This document shows, piece after piece, positions 33,178 to 44,754 of a DNA stretch of 48,914 nucleotides. The translations under genes were made by a program, and so were the position numbers. The stretch comes from Alphaproteobacteria bacterium (GTDB taxonomy: Bacteria > Pseudomonadota > Alphaproteobacteria > Micavibrionales > Micavibrionaceae): contig JABSQP010000001.1 in NCBI GenBank assembly GCA_013215815.1, positions 1 through 48,914 of the forward strand, given 5' to 3'. Numbering within the stretch: position 1 is the stretch's first letter; the number at the start of each line of letters is the position of its first letter. The notes under the pieces are model-generated. The model had not been told where the DNA came from. It saw nothing but the letters and a program-made list of their open reading frames with translations, and did not search any database.

Positions 33178-33816
33178 ATGTTCTCAAAACCTGCCGTAAG
33201 AAGCAGAAAGAAAATCATTAAAGGTCTTTTATCACGCGCTTTTGATCGGGGGGGGGCTGCGGAGCAGGAGAAGATGCAGCTGCTTATTGATTGGCGCTTG
33301 GCGGCTTGTCGTCATTCGAATGAAAAAGCGCTTCAGGAATTTTCCAGTGATTATAAATTAGATGATATGCGCAATTATGTTTCTTCGGGCTCTAGGGGGA
33401 TTGATGCGTTTAATTGGCTTTCTGTGATTGATGGGCGGAATGATTTTCTTTCTGATATGAGTGATGCGCAAAGAAAACAGAAAATAGCTGATATGGAACG
33501 CATGCATTACATGGTGCGCTTCTTTAAAAATAGTGAGATTCAGGTGGATTTAGAAGCGCTACGTAAAGCGGCGACAAGAAAAGATCCAAATGCACCAATT
33601 ATGGTTGATCCGGCAAATGCTTTATCAACGCCATGTCGTGATAGAGGCGTGGTTTACACAAAATCATTTGAAACACCAGCATATTTAAAGCCGTTGTCAG
33701 AAATTGATGCAATGGTAGATGATAATGATGGCGGCGGCGGCAGTGGTAAAAGCGCAAAGAAAGAGCGCCGCCAAACCGTTAGTTTTGCAACGGCGCCCAA
33801 AGCAACTTTTCATTAA
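33178..33816 (+). CDS. Hypothetical protein with a poly-G tract
   Basis: 212 residues from the ATG at 33178, which has AAGG eight bases upstream; a GTG at 33169 is also possible. It is basic at the N-terminus (RSRKKIIKGLLSRAF), helical in the middle and ends in a Gly/Lys-rich tail (DDNDGGGGSGKSAKKERR). No domain recognised. A run of nine G (33248-33256) lies in codons 24-27. Such a run can slip and switch the gene on and off. Tail to tail with fsa, 3-nt gap. Confidence 0.65.
   Translation: MFSKPAVRSRKKIIKGLLSRAFDRGGAAEQEKMQLLIDWRLAACRHSNEKALQEFSSDYKLDDMRNYVSSGSRGIDAFNWLSVIDGRNDFLSDMSDAQRKQKIADMERMHYMVRFFKNSEIQVDLEALRKAATRKDPNAPIMVDPANALSTPCRDRGVVYTKSFETPAYLKPLSEIDAMVDDNDGGGGSGKSAKKERRQTVSFATAPKATFH
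33248..33256 (+). repeat. Nine-base G homopolymer in coding sequence
   Basis: Nine consecutive G residues encode part of Arg-Gly-Gly-Ala near the start of the gene. Sequence slippage would shift the frame and truncate the product. Confidence 0.8.
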
Positions 33817-33819
33817 TTG

Positions 33820-34476
33820 TTACAGGATTGATTGACCTGTTTTTTCCCAATCAGCAACAAAGTCCGCGAGGCCTTTATCTGTCAGAGGGTGCTTATAAAG
33901 CTTCTTAATCACATCGGGTGGGCATGTCACGACATCCGCGCCAAGACACGCACTTTCAAGGATGTGTTGTGGGTGACGCACGGATGCAACCAGAACTTCT
34001 GTATAGAAATCAGGGTAGTTATCGTAAACTGTAAGAACGTCAGCGATAAGCTCCATACCAGTTTGACCAATATCATCAAGACGGCCAACAAAAGGTGATA
34101 TGAATGTCGCGCCAGCTTTAGCTGCAAGCAATGCCTGCATTGGTGAGAAACAAAGTGTGACGTTTACCATTGTGCCGGCGGATGACAGGTTTTTACAAAC
34201 TTTAAGACCTGCTTCTGTCAAAGGCACTTTAACAGCGATGTTTTCTGCTAGCCCTGCAAGCTTTTCACCTTCTTTCATCATTGTATCAAAGTCAGTTGAG
34301 GCAACTTCTGCGCTCACTGGACCATCACAAATCTCTGTGATTTCTTTAATCAAAGGAAGGAACTCTTTCCCTGATTTCGCAATAATTGAAGGATTTGTTG
34401 TCACACCATCAAGCATGCCTAGATCAGCTAGATCTTTAATTGCATCCAGATCAGATGTATCTGCAAAGAATTTCAT
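33820..34476 (-). CDS. fsa: Transaldolase-like fructose-6-phosphate aldolase
   Basis: 218 residues from the ATG at 34476 ([16 protein letters not shown]); a reading from 34545 adds a non-conserved leader. [18 protein letters not shown], the Schiff-base lysine in [43 protein letters not shown] and [12 protein letters not shown] identify the short TalC/Fsa branch of transaldolases. It would act on sugar phosphates in the cytoplasm. Transaldolase and F6P aldolase activities cannot be separated by eye. It is divergent from priA, with 81 nt between them. Confidence 0.93.
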   Translation of the reverse strand: MKFFADTSDLDAIKDLADLGMLDGVTTNPSIIAKSGKEFLPLIKEITEICDGPVSAEVASTDFDTMMKEGEKLAGLAENIAVKVPLTEAGLKVCKNLSSAGTMVNVTLCFSPMQALLAAKAGATFISPFVGRLDDIGQTGMELIADVLTVYDNYPDFYTEVLVASVRHPQHILESACLGADVVTCPPDVIKKLYKHPLTDKGLADFVADWEKTGQSIL

Positions 34477-34557
34477 GGAAACTATCTCTTTCTTTTTGTT
34501 GGAATTCTGTTCAACATATGTAGGCATAAAGGACATAGATTTCAAGAGAGGTTTTAC

Positions 34558-36732
34558 TTGAACGCTGAGGTTAAATCGGCATTGGTACCTTATCCTGTTG
34601 ATAAGGCTTATGATTACGCGTTTTCTGAAGAGTTAAGCGCGCAAGAGGGAAGCTATGTCTGTGTGCCTTTGGGGCAGCGGCATGTGCCAGCCGTTGTTTG
34701 GGGTGCTGGTGCTGGTGATGTCAGTAAGGCAAAGATCAAGGAGGCGCTGGAGTGCTATAATCTACCGCCGCTACCTGCAGTTCACCGCAAATTCCTAGAT
34801 TGGATGGCACATTATACGATGGCGCCGTTAGGTTCAGTTTTAAAGCTAACAATGAGTGTGCCTGGGGCTTTAGAGCCGCCTAAGGCAGTCACGGGATACA
34901 TTATTAATGATCCTTCATTTGATCCGAAGGGCTTATCACCCAAAGCGCGCGCTGTATTAGAAGTCGCGAAAGATGGTCTTCCGCGCCGTGCATCTGAATT
35001 AGCGGACGAAGCGGGGTGTACGGCAGGTGTTGTCAAAACATTAGAAAACAAAGGCATATTAAAGACACTGGAGTTACAAGCGCCGCCGCCATGCCGCGTG
35101 CCTGATCCGATGCGCGCTGGGCCAATGCTTTCTCCAGTACAACAGGACGCTGCCGAAGAATTGCGATCACATATAAATGCAGATGAATTTAGTGTGAGCT
35201 TGCTCGACGGTGTGACGGGAGCAGGTAAAACAGAAGTTTATTTTGAAGCTGTGGCTGAAGCTCTTAAGAAAAATAAGCAGGTTCTTATATTGTTGCCTGA
35301 GATTGCTTTATCGAATGCATTTCTGGATCGATTTAAAACTCGTTTTGGTTGTTCGCCGGCGCTTTGGCACTCTTCGGTGAGTAATGCGAAGCGTAAGATT
35401 ACATGGCGCGGGGTCGCAGAAGGGCAAAGTAAAGTCATTATAGGTGCGCGTTCAGCTTTGTTTCTGCCGTATCAAGATCTCGGCTTAATTATCGTCGATG
35501 AAGAGCATGACCCAGCCTATAAACAAGAGGACGGCGTTATTTATCATGCGCGTGATATGGCGGTCGTGCGTGCAAAAATGGGCAGCTTTCCTGTTCTAAT
35601 GGTATCAGCGACACCATCGCTAGAGACGATGCATAATGTGTGGGAGGGGCGATACCATCATTTGGAATTGCCTGATCGTCATGGTGGCGCTGTTATGCCG
35701 GATGTCCATTTGATTGATTTGAAAAAGGATAAACCAGAAGATCGTCAGCACTTTATCGCTCCGACATTAAAAGAGGCGATGAAAAAGACGCTGGAACGTG
35801 GAGAGCAAAGCCTCTTGTTCCTCAATCGTCGAGGTTATGCGCCGCTTACGCTTTGTCGAACATGTGGTCATCGTTTTGAGTGCCCACGTTGTACGGCTTG
35901 GCTTGTCGATCATAAACGTTCAAATAAGCTGCATTGTCACCACTGTGGTTATTTTGCACCTATGCCGAGCGTTTGTCCTTCCTGTGAAGATAAGGATTCT
36001 TTAGTCGCTTGTGGGCCTGGAGTAGAGCGTATTCGGGAAGAAGCTGAACAATTATTTCCCGATGCCAAAATTACGGTGCTGTCGAGTGATACAGCGGAAA
36101 CGAATGAAAAATTGCGTGCCATTTTGGATGAAATTCATGATGAGAACGTCGACATTATTATAGGGACGCAGATTATCGCCAAAGGGCACCACTTTCCGCA
36201 ATTGACATGTGTTGGTGTTGTTGATGCCGATTTAGGACTAAGTGGCGGTGATTTACGTGCTACAGAGCGTACTTATCAGCTTCTGCATCAGGTAGCAGGG
36301 CGCGCAGGGCGTGATAAAGCCAAGGGGCACGTTTATTTGCAGACCTTCAACCCCGAATCGCGTGTGATGCAAGCGCTTGCTGATAGTGGTCGGGATGATT
36401 TTCTATGGGTTGAGCGTGAGGAGCGAGAAGAGGCGTTTATGCCACCATTTTCAAGGCTTGCGGGGATCATTGTCTCTGGGCGTGATGAACGGCTCGTGAA
36501 CGATGTTTCTATCCAGCTTGCGCAAAATGCGCCAAGGGGTAAGAGTATCGATACGTTAGGGCCTGCTGAAGCGCCAATGTACCGTCTACGCGGTAAGTTT
36601 CGCCGTCGTTTATTGGTGTGCGCGGATAAATCTATTGATATTCAAAAGGCGTTAAGTCACTGGATTCAAAGCCATAAAATCCCATCAAGCATACGTGTGC
36701 AAATAGACATCGACCCACAGAGTTTCTACTAG
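34558..36732 (+). CDS. priA: Primosomal replication helicase PriA
   Basis: 724 residues, TTG start at 34558 with GAGAGG eight bases upstream; no ATG lies near. PriA restarts stalled replication forks. The DNA-binding N-terminus is followed by helicase motifs [15 protein letters not shown] (Walker A), [14 protein letters not shown] (DEEH), VSATPSLE, and [19 protein letters not shown]. Four CxxC pairs (CRTC, CPRC, CHHC, CPSC) supply the two zinc sites. priA next to fsa and upstream of the atp genes is a common alphaproteobacterial order. Confidence 0.96.
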   Translation: MNAEVKSALVPYPVDKAYDYAFSEELSAQEGSYVCVPLGQRHVPAVVWGAGAGDVSKAKIKEALECYNLPPLPAVHRKFLDWMAHYTMAPLGSVLKLTMSVPGALEPPKAVTGYIINDPSFDPKGLSPKARAVLEVAKDGLPRRASELADEAGCTAGVVKTLENKGILKTLELQAPPPCRVPDPMRAGPMLSPVQQDAAEELRSHINADEFSVSLLDGVTGAGKTEVYFEAVAEALKKNKQVLILLPEIALSNAFLDRFKTRFGCSPALWHSSVSNAKRKITWRGVAEGQSKVIIGARSALFLPYQDLGLIIVDEEHDPAYKQEDGVIYHARDMAVVRAKMGSFPVLMVSATPSLETMHNVWEGRYHHLELPDRHGGAVMPDVHLIDLKKDKPEDRQHFIAPTLKEAMKKTLERGEQSLLFLNRRGYAPLTLCRTCGHRFECPRCTAWLVDHKRSNKLHCHHCGYFAPMPSVCPSCEDKDSLVACGPGVERIREEAEQLFPDAKITVLSSDTAETNEKLRAILDEIHDENVDIIIGTQIIAKGHHFPQLTCVGVVDADLGLSGGDLRATERTYQLLHQVAGRAGRDKAKGHVYLQTFNPESRVMQALADSGRDDFLWVEREEREEAFMPPFSRLAGIIVSGRDERLVNDVSIQLAQNAPRGKSIDTLGPAEAPMYRLRGKFRRRLLVCADKSIDIQKALSHWIQSHKIPSSIRVQIDIDPQSFY

Positions 36733-36771
36733 CATTTGGTTGGTTTTTGCTCTTTCAAACCGCAGAGAAGC

Positions 36772-36793
36772 TAAGGCTTAAAAAAAAGCCTTA
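36772..36793 (+). terminator. Possible weak terminator after priA
   Basis: TAAGGCT and AGCCTTA form a 7-bp stem with an A-rich loop, but the T run is delayed (36803 onwards), so function is doubtful. Confidence 0.3.
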
Positions 36794-36822
36794 AAAAAAG
36801 CATTTTTTCAGTGTTTCAGCGC

Positions 36823-36850
36823 TTGCAACCCGTGATCGCGTATGCTAAAT
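36823..36850 (+). promoter_or_regulatory. Candidate promoter of the atp operon
   Basis: TTGCAA (36823-36828), 16 nt, CTAAAT (36845-36850). The transcript would have a leader of about 40 nt that includes AAAGGG before the GTG start of atpH. Confidence 0.4.
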
Positions 36851-36899
36851 CCAGCACAACTTTAAACGTAAGTGTAATAACAAACAAAAGGGACCAGAC

Positions 36900-37496
36900 G
36901 TGGCCTCAAAACAGACATCCGGCGTAGCCGCCCTGCGATATGCAACAGCCTTTGTTGATACCGCACTTGAGTCTAAAAAGACCGATGCTATTGAAAAAGA
37001 TTTGAATGACTTAGCCGCAATGATCGAAGGCTCATCAGATCTACAAAAACTGATTCAATCTCCACTCGTAAGCCGCGAAGGTCAGCAAAAGTGCGTTCAG
37101 GAAGTTGCTAAAAAGGCGAAATTCCAGGATATCACAGCAAACTTGCTCTCATTGCTCGCGCAAAATCGCCGTTTGAACATGATTAATGCTGTTATTTCAG
37201 CTGTTCATGCTGATTTGGCAAATCGTCGTGGTGAGATTGTTGCTGAAGTACAAACAGCATTCAAACTTTCAAAAGAGCAAGAAAAGGCCCTTCAAGAGGC
37301 TTTGACAAAAGCTGTCGGTAAAACTGTTGCTGTAAAAGTAGCTGTTCAAGAAGATCTACTTGGCGGCATGGTTGTTACAGTTGGTTCACAAATGATTGAT
37401 GATTCAGTGAAACGCAAGTTAGAGCGTTTACAAATTGCAATGAAGTCTAGCGCAAATACAAACAGCGCCTCAGCGAAAGTTGCAAACGAGAATTAA
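36900..37496 (+). CDS. atpH: ATP synthase F1 delta subunit
   Basis: 198 residues, GTG start at 36900 with AAAGGG upstream. It links the F1 alpha/beta hexamer to the peripheral stalk. Typical delta pattern: VAALRYATAFVDTAL at the N-terminus, LIQSPLVSREGQ, LLAQNRRLNMI, and the C-terminal VAVQEDLLGGMVVTVGSQMIDDSVKRKLERL. It is first in an F1-only operon; Fo genes are elsewhere, as is usual in alphaproteobacteria. Confidence 0.95.
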   Translation: MASKQTSGVAALRYATAFVDTALESKKTDAIEKDLNDLAAMIEGSSDLQKLIQSPLVSREGQQKCVQEVAKKAKFQDITANLLSLLAQNRRLNMINAVISAVHADLANRRGEIVAEVQTAFKLSKEQEKALQEALTKAVGKTVAVKVAVQEDLLGGMVVTVGSQMIDDSVKRKLERLQIAMKSSANTNSASAKVANEN

Positions 37497-37540
37497 ACAT
37501 AAATTTCAAAGAATAGTTTTTTAAAAGAGGAAAAAGAAAA

Positions 37541-39091
37541 ATGGAAATCAAAGCTGCAGAAATCTCTGAAATTCTGAAAACGCAGATTGCAGACTTTAGC
37601 GCGCAGGCTGACGTAGCTGAAGTTGGTCAGGTGCTATCCGTTGGTGACGGTGTTGCACGTGTTTACGGTTTGGATAACGTTCAAGCAGGTGAGATGGTTG
37701 AATTTCCAGGCGGCATCAAAGGTATGGCGCTTAACCTTGAACTTGATAACGTTGGTGTCGTGATTTTCGGTGATGACCGTGACATTAAAGAAGGTGACAT
37801 TGTTCGCCGTACAGGTGAAATCGTTCAAGTTCCTGTCGGTAAAGAACTTCTAGGCCGCGTTGTTGATGGTCTAGGTAATCCAATCGATGGTAAAGGCCCA
37901 ATCAAAGCGAAAGAAAGCTCACTGGTTGAAGTGAAGGCTCCAGGTATTATGCCTCGTAAGTCTGTTCACGAGCCGATGCAATCTGGTGTTAAAGCGATTG
38001 ATGCCCTTGTTCCTGTTGGTCGTGGCCAGCGTGAGCTTATCATTGGTGACCGTCAGACAGGTAAAACTGCCGTAGCGGTTGACACAATGATTAACCAAAA
38101 GAACTTCAATTCAGATAAAGATGAGAGCAAGCACCTCTACTGTATCTACGTAGCGATTGGTCAGAAACGTTCAACTGTTGCTCAGCTTGTTAAAGAGCTA
38201 GAAGATAACGGTGCGATGGAATACTCGATCGTTGTTGCGGCGACAGCGTCTGATCCTGCTCCAATGCAGTTCTTGGCTGCATACACAGGTTGTGCAATGG
38301 GTGAGTGGTTCCGTGATAACGGTAAACACGGCCTAATCATTTATGATGATCTTTCAAAGCAAGCTGTTGCTTATCGTCAGATGTCACTTCTTCTTCGTCG
38401 CCCACCAGGCCGTGAAGCATACCCAGGTGATGTTTTCTATATTCACTCACGTCTTCTAGAGCGTGCAGCGAAGATGAACGAAGATAATGGCGCAGGTTCA
38501 TTAACAGCGCTTCCAGTGATTGAAACACAAGCTGGTGACGTGTCTGCATATATTCCGACAAACGTTATTTCTATTACAGACGGCCAGATTTTCCTTGAAA
38601 CAGATCTATTCTTTAAAGGTATTCGTCCTGCGATTAACGTTGGTTTGTCAGTATCTCGTGTGGGATCTGCAGCGCAAACAAAAGCGATGAAGCAGGTTGC
38701 TGGTTCTATTAAGCTTGAGCTTGCTCAGTACCGTGAAATGGAAGCGTTTGCTCAGTTCGCATCAGACCTTGATCCTGCGACACAGAAGCTTCTTGCACGT
38801 GGAGCTCGCTTGACACAGCTATTGAAACAGCCTCAATACTCTCCACTTACAATGGAAGAACAGGTTCTCTCAATCTACGCTGGTACACGCGGTTATCTTG
38901 ATGATGTTGAAGTGGCAGATGTTTCTGATTTTGAACAACGCATGCTTGATGATGCTCGTGCAAATGCAAAGAAAGTTCTTGAGACAATTCGTGAGCAACA
39001 AAAGCTAGACGATAAAGTTGAAAAAGAAATGAACAAATACTTGGAGAAGTTTGCGAAGAGTTACGGTTCTGCAAAGAAGAAAGCAGCTTAA
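37541..39091 (+). CDS. atpA: ATP synthase F1 alpha subunit
   Basis: 516 residues. Regulatory nucleotide-binding subunit of the F1 catalytic hexamer. [13 protein letters not shown] is the P-loop, and [34 protein letters not shown], and [18 protein letters not shown] are conserved alpha motifs. The ribosome-binding region (AGAGGAAAAAG) is almost identical to that of atpD. Confidence 0.98.
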   Translation: MEIKAAEISEILKTQIADFSAQADVAEVGQVLSVGDGVARVYGLDNVQAGEMVEFPGGIKGMALNLELDNVGVVIFGDDRDIKEGDIVRRTGEIVQVPVGKELLGRVVDGLGNPIDGKGPIKAKESSLVEVKAPGIMPRKSVHEPMQSGVKAIDALVPVGRGQRELIIGDRQTGKTAVAVDTMINQKNFNSDKDESKHLYCIYVAIGQKRSTVAQLVKELEDNGAMEYSIVVAATASDPAPMQFLAAYTGCAMGEWFRDNGKHGLIIYDDLSKQAVAYRQMSLLLRRPPGREAYPGDVFYIHSRLLERAAKMNEDNGAGSLTALPVIETQAGDVSAYIPTNVISITDGQIFLETDLFFKGIRPAINVGLSVSRVGSAAQTKAMKQVAGSIKLELAQYREMEAFAQFASDLDPATQKLLARGARLTQLLKQPQYSPLTMEEQVLSIYAGTRGYLDDVEVADVSDFEQRMLDDARANAKKVLETIREQQKLDDKVEKEMNKYLEKFAKSYGSAKKKAA

Positions 39092-39126
39092 TTAACTTTT
39101 CAAAATTTTGATAAAGGTTCAAATCA

Positions 39127-40029
39127 ATGCCAAGTTTGAAAGAATATAGAGATAGGATTGCATCCGTTAAGTCGACGAAGAAAATTACGTCGGCGATGAA
39201 GATGGTTGCGGCTTCTAAGCTCAAAAAAGCACAAGATCAGGCAGAGGCGTCTCAACCTTATGCACGCGCGATGGGCGAAATGCTGGCACGCGTTGCTGCG
39301 GGTGTGACTGTTACTGCCGCATCACCAAAACTTCTTATTGGTACAGGCTCGGATAAACGTCATCTTTTGGTTGTTGTAACTTCTGATCGTGGTCTTTGTG
39401 GCGGTTTTAACGGAAACCTTGTTCGCTTAGCACGTAATGAAATTATCCGTCTTCAAGGTGAGGGCAAAGAAGTTCAAGTTGTGACTGTGGGCCGTAAAGC
39501 ACGTGATCTTTTGAAACGTGAATTTAGTAGCCTAATTATTGAAAGCTACACAGGAATTGGATCTAGTAACCGTGTTCAGTTCTCTGAAGCGGATCAGGTA
39601 ACGCAGTTTGTTTTAGAACAGTTTGAAGCAGGTAACTTTGATGTTTGCTCACTTGTATATAACAACTTTGTTTCTGTTCTGACGCAGCAGCCACGCGCTC
39701 AACAAATTATTCCATTCAAATTGCCAGAAACTGGAGCAAATGATAACGAAGATGAGGCAGCTGAAGGCCTTGCGTCGCCATATCGTTTTGAACCTGAAGA
39801 AGAAGCAATTTTAGCGCAATTATTACCTCGTAACCTTGGTGTTCAAATGTTCCGCGCACTTCTTGATAGCGCAGCGGGGGAACAGGCTGCGCGTATGACA
39901 GCGATGGATAACGCAACACGTAACGCAGGTGATCGTATCAACGGTCTGACACTGGAATATAACCGCGCACGTCAGGCAGCGATTACAAAAGAATTGATCG
40001 AAATTATTTCAGGTGCAGAAGCGCTTTAA
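39127..40029 (+). CDS. atpG: ATP synthase F1 gamma subunit
   Basis: 300 residues. Central rotor shaft of F1. [20 protein letters not shown] and [16 protein letters not shown] mark the N-terminal helix, [12 protein letters not shown] the conserved loop, and [17 protein letters not shown] the C-terminal helix. About 15 residues of acidic insertion ([16 protein letters not shown], near 205) are longer than in E. coli. An AAAGG site precedes the ATG. Confidence 0.97.
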   Translation: MPSLKEYRDRIASVKSTKKITSAMKMVAASKLKKAQDQAEASQPYARAMGEMLARVAAGVTVTAASPKLLIGTGSDKRHLLVVVTSDRGLCGGFNGNLVRLARNEIIRLQGEGKEVQVVTVGRKARDLLKREFSSLIIESYTGIGSSNRVQFSEADQVTQFVLEQFEAGNFDVCSLVYNNFVSVLTQQPRAQQIIPFKLPETGANDNEDEAAEGLASPYRFEPEEEAILAQLLPRNLGVQMFRALLDSAAGEQAARMTAMDNATRNAGDRINGLTLEYNRARQAAITKELIEIISGAEAL

Positions 40030-40059
40030 GTTTAACAAAAGAGATTATTAGAGTTTTAA

Positions 40060-41502
<1,443 letters not shown>

Positions 41503-41529
41503 TTGACAAGCTTAAAGGAATAAAGGTTA

Positions 41530-41955
41530 ATGTCCGACGCAAAACAACAAAACGAATTTGATTTCGAACTGGTTTCACCGGAAAAGAAGCTAATGTCTGA
41601 AAAGGCATGGCAGGTTACTGTTCCTGGTGAAGAAGGTGACTTTGGTGTGCGCGCCGGGCACAGCTCTTTGGTGTCAACAATTCGCCCAGGTGTGGTTGAA
41701 ATTGTTTCTAAGCAAGGCGATGCGCCAGCAAAGATCTTTATCGCAGGTGGTTTCGCCGATGTAACAGCGACAAATTTAACTGTATTAGCTGAACAAGCAA
41801 CTAAGGTTGACGATATGGACAAGGACGCAATCGAAAAAGATATTGCTAACTTAGAGAAGAAGCTTGCTGACACAAAAGATGAGATCGAAGTATCTCGCTT
41901 CAAGAAACAACTTTCTCTTGAAAATGCGAAGTTAGCTGCCGTATCCGCAGCTTAG
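41530..41955 (+). CDS. atpC: ATP synthase F1 epsilon subunit
   Basis: 141 residues. Inhibitory and coupling subunit of the rotor. The N-terminal beta-sandwich has FELVSPEKKLMSEKAWQVTVPGEEGDFGVRAGHSSLV and IFIAGGFADVTATNLTVLAEQA; the C-terminus is a helical hairpin. It has an N-terminal extension of about 12 polar residues. No terminator is obvious downstream, but a new promoter follows. Confidence 0.95.
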   Translation: MSDAKQQNEFDFELVSPEKKLMSEKAWQVTVPGEEGDFGVRAGHSSLVSTIRPGVVEIVSKQGDAPAKIFIAGGFADVTATNLTVLAEQATKVDDMDKDAIEKDIANLEKKLADTKDEIEVSRFKKQLSLENAKLAAVSAA

Positions 41956-41967
41956 ATTTTCGGCTTA

Positions 41968-41996
41968 TTGACATAATGAAATTCTGTGTGCTACAA
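41968..41996 (+). promoter_or_regulatory. Possible promoter of the hypothetical gene after atpC
   Basis: TTGACA (41968-41973) matches the -35 consensus exactly. At 16-17 nt the -10 is poor (GCTACA or CTACAA), preceded by TGTG. Confidence 0.35.
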
Positions 41997-42027
41997 AAGC
42001 ACCTTGTTGAATAAACAGAGGTGAATT

Positions 42028-42669
42028 ATGAGCGCAGCAACCCCAACAAATCCGTTGTCATTGGATCTTGCACGAAATTTCTTATTTTCTACGGTTTTAA
42101 ATAAGCTAACGGTAATGTCGCAAGGCTTATTGAGTGATGAGGAAAAAAATTCTTTAGCAAAATTAACGGAGCAATTTAAAGCTCTTGTGGGTAACGATAA
42201 TGCTTTACAATCTGTTTTGTCAGGTAAGGTTGATGCAAGGCAAGCAACGCTGAATGAAATAACTAGCAGTGATGTAAATGATAATGCTTTTTTTAATGAT
42301 GCTATAGATGCAACTATTGATTCTTCTCAAGATTTATTGGTTCGTAATAGGTTTATCGTTTCTTTAAGAAGAAAGATTAAAGAATTATCAGATAAACCTT
42401 ATCTTCAGGAAACTTTGAGCATAGCTTCGATCTACTTTAGTGAAGATACGATTAGGCCGGCTACAATAAATGGAGCTGTTGATAATGCTTTGGGTAGCAT
42501 GTATGCGCGTTACCATGCAGATCGTATACCAGCAAAAGACGAAGTAACTGGCATACTATTTGGTTTAGTTGATGAGGCAATACGTGAGCATCAAGCCGCT
42601 CCTGAAACGCGTGTTGTGCCTGATATATACACACCTGAACGGTTAGCTAGCTTGAAAGTGAATATGTAA
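42028..42669 (+). CDS. Hypothetical helical protein after atpC
   Basis: 213 residues. AGAGG before the ATG supports the start. No signal peptide, membrane helix or known motif; it is predicted mainly helical, with many Asp, Asn and Leu residues, and reads more A/T-rich than the atp genes. It ends one base before the convergent pabC-like gene. A link to ATP synthase is not supported by anything except position. Confidence 0.7.
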   Translation: MSAATPTNPLSLDLARNFLFSTVLNKLTVMSQGLLSDEEKNSLAKLTEQFKALVGNDNALQSVLSGKVDARQATLNEITSSDVNDNAFFNDAIDATIDSSQDLLVRNRFIVSLRRKIKELSDKPYLQETLSIASIYFSEDTIRPATINGAVDNALGSMYARYHADRIPAKDEVTGILFGLVDEAIREHQAAPETRVVPDIYTPERLASLKVNM

Positions 42670-42670
42670 G

Positions 42671-43423
42671 CTAGGAAACTAAGTTAACAGTACGTAAACC
42701 AATAAAGCTATTTGTTAGATAAACTTTATCAGCTGAATTTAATCGCTCTAGAGAAATGCTTTCTTCTTTTACATCGCGTTCTTCAATGATTTTACGGCGC
42801 GTTACGCCGGCTAAAACACCATCGACAAGAGGTGGTGTAATCAGAATGCCGCTTTCTTCAATGAACAGATTACTTGTTGCCCCACAAACAACATTGCCAT
42901 CTGTGTTTGTAAGAAGGGCTTCTTCTGCGCCTGACTCTTCTGCTTTTCTGCGGGCTGCATAGGAGCGCGAGTAATCTAATCGCTTACAATTTTCTAAAGG
43001 GCAGCCAGCAATGCGGGGATAGTCAGTAATAACGGCGCAAGTAATGGGCGTGTTATCTGGTTCATTACATGCTGCGACATCAATTAAAACCGTTGGTGTC
43101 TCTGCCTTTGATAAAGGTGTGTTGACTACGCCGCCTGTTATTGTTGTGCGGATACGGGCATAGGGCGTATTATCTGCGTTCTGTGATATCAGTTTAGCAA
43201 TAGCGCCACAAAAATCTTTAAATGATAAATTCGGTTTAAGCCCAATGACTGTTTCGCAATCATGCATGATGCGTTCGAAATGCTCTATCACGTGAATAGG
43301 TTTTCCATCTTTGGCGAGCATAGAGTCAAAAATACCGATCCCTGTTGTAAAGCCGCAGTCCTTGTGAGAGATCAGTGCCCCATTATCGGGCACAATATTG
43401 CCGTTCAAATAGATTAAACTCAT
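42671..43423 (-). CDS. pabC: Class IV aminotransferase family protein, probably aminodeoxychorismate lyase
   Basis: 250 residues, fold type IV PLP enzyme. LNGNIVPDNGALISHKDCGFTTGIGIFDSM opens it; the PLP lysine lies in NCKRLDYSRSYAARRKAE; GNVVCGATSNLFI and PLVDGVLAGVTRRKII are the cofactor-binding blocks. Position directly after pabB (4-nt overlap) favours 4-amino-4-deoxychorismate lyase in folate synthesis. A D-amino-acid or branched-chain aminotransferase remains possible; the usual Glu in the GxVxE motif is Cys here. Confidence 0.78.
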   Translation of the reverse strand: MSLIYLNGNIVPDNGALISHKDCGFTTGIGIFDSMLAKDGKPIHVIEHFERIMHDCETVIGLKPNLSFKDFCGAIAKLISQNADNTPYARIRTTITGGVVNTPLSKAETPTVLIDVAACNEPDNTPITCAVITDYPRIAGCPLENCKRLDYSRSYAARRKAEESGAEEALLTNTDGNVVCGATSNLFIEESGILITPPLVDGVLAGVTRRKIIEERDVKEESISLERLNSADKVYLTNSFIGLRTVNLVS

Positions 43424-44754
43424 GCCGCGTTTTCCTCTTCTGGCGGTTCAAAGCTCTCAAAAATCTTTTGTGCTTTATCAAGACCTTCTTGTAATTCTGC
43501 TTCAGGGTTGGAATCGCTTACAATTCCGCTGCCTGTCTGTAAATGGGCTTTTCCGTCTTTGTAGACGATTGTACGGATTATAATGTTTGTATCCATGTTT
43601 CCATTAAATCCAATGTAACCCATTGCGCCGCAGTAGGGACCACGGCGTGTGGGTTCTAATTCTTCAATAATTTCCATGGCGCGTATTTTAGGGGCACCAG
43701 TAATGGAGCCACCTGGAAAACAATCGCGTAAGAGGTCGATCGATGTTTTATTTTTCTGTAATTCTCCCGTGACAGTAGAGACTAGATGATGAACGCCTGC
43801 AAACGTTTCTATGTTGCATAGTGATGGAACTTTTACTGAATGAGGTTTGCAGTTTTTAGAGATGTCATTGCGCAAGAGATCGACGATCATAAGATTTTCT
43901 GCGCGATCTTTTTTACTTCTTTGTAAATCATCTGGATTTTTATAAGCGGGAAGCGTTCCTTTAATAGGTCGCGTTTCAACAGTGTTTCCATATGTCGTTA
44001 AAAAACGCTCTGGTGATGTTGACGCTAATTGAAATGATCCGAAGTTCATAAAAGCGCTGAAAGGTGCGGAGTTTATAGATCTTAGATGTGCGTAATGTTC
44101 CTTGGGGCTAAAGTTTTTTGGTAAATCAGTATCAAACCGACGCGATATGTTTGCTTGATATATTTCACCTGCGTGAATGTTATCAATAATATTTTGAATA
44201 TTGCTCTTGTATTCGGTATCAGAAGTTTTGTTTTGCCAATTAATGGTTTCACTTAAAAAATAAGGTGTACTTTCCTTTAGTTCTGGTGATTTCGATCCTT
44301 CTTTGTGAATGAGGTACCCTTTTTTATTTTGATGATCAAAAGCTACGACATTTGTATAGATGCCAAGTGCACAATCAGGAAGGTTCAAATCATCATCTGT
44401 ATTATTAGGAATTGTTTCTAACTGTCGTCCAAGGTCGTATCCAAAATAACCTGCAAGGCCGCCAGAGAAAGGTGAGGTTAAATCTGTGCTGTCAAAGTCG
44501 TAATTTTCTAAACGTGTTTGTAAGAATGAAAAGAGGTCTGTTTCATGTATCTCTTGATTGTCATATGTGATCTGCCCATTTTTACATTCAATAGTTTCGA
44601 CAGGATCCCATACAATAAAACTCCATTTACTTAATGGATGAGAGGGACGAGCGCTGTCAAAAAACAAAGTATAAGGCTCATCTGCTAAAGAGAGAAAGGT
44701 CTCTATCAGCTTATCATACGGCCAATCATTAACGTGTAATGCGTGTTTTTTCAT
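43420..44754 (-). CDS. pabB: Aminodeoxychorismate synthase component I
   Basis: 444 residues. Chorismate-binding enzyme that aminates chorismate for p-aminobenzoate and folate. RPIKGTLPAYKN (the PIKGT motif, with the Lys characteristic of PabB rather than TrpE), DLLRNDISKNC, and CFPGGSITGAPKIRAMEIIEELE are diagnostic. The glutaminase partner PabA is not in the window. The start overlaps the dinG stop by one base (TAATG). Confidence 0.9.
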   Translation of the reverse strand: MKKHALHVNDWPYDKLIETFLSLADEPYTLFFDSARPSHPLSKWSFIVWDPVETIECKNGQITYDNQEIHETDLFSFLQTRLENYDFDSTDLTSPFSGGLAGYFGYDLGRQLETIPNNTDDDLNLPDCALGIYTNVVAFDHQNKKGYLIHKEGSKSPELKESTPYFLSETINWQNKTSDTEYKSNIQNIIDNIHAGEIYQANISRRFDTDLPKNFSPKEHYAHLRSINSAPFSAFMNFGSFQLASTSPERFLTTYGNTVETRPIKGTLPAYKNPDDLQRSKKDRAENLMIVDLLRNDISKNCKPHSVKVPSLCNIETFAGVHHLVSTVTGELQKNKTSIDLLRDCFPGGSITGAPKIRAMEIIEELEPTRRGPYCGAMGYIGFNGNMDTNIIIRTIVYKDGKAHLQTGSGIVSDSNPEAELQEGLDKAQKIFESFEPPEEENAA

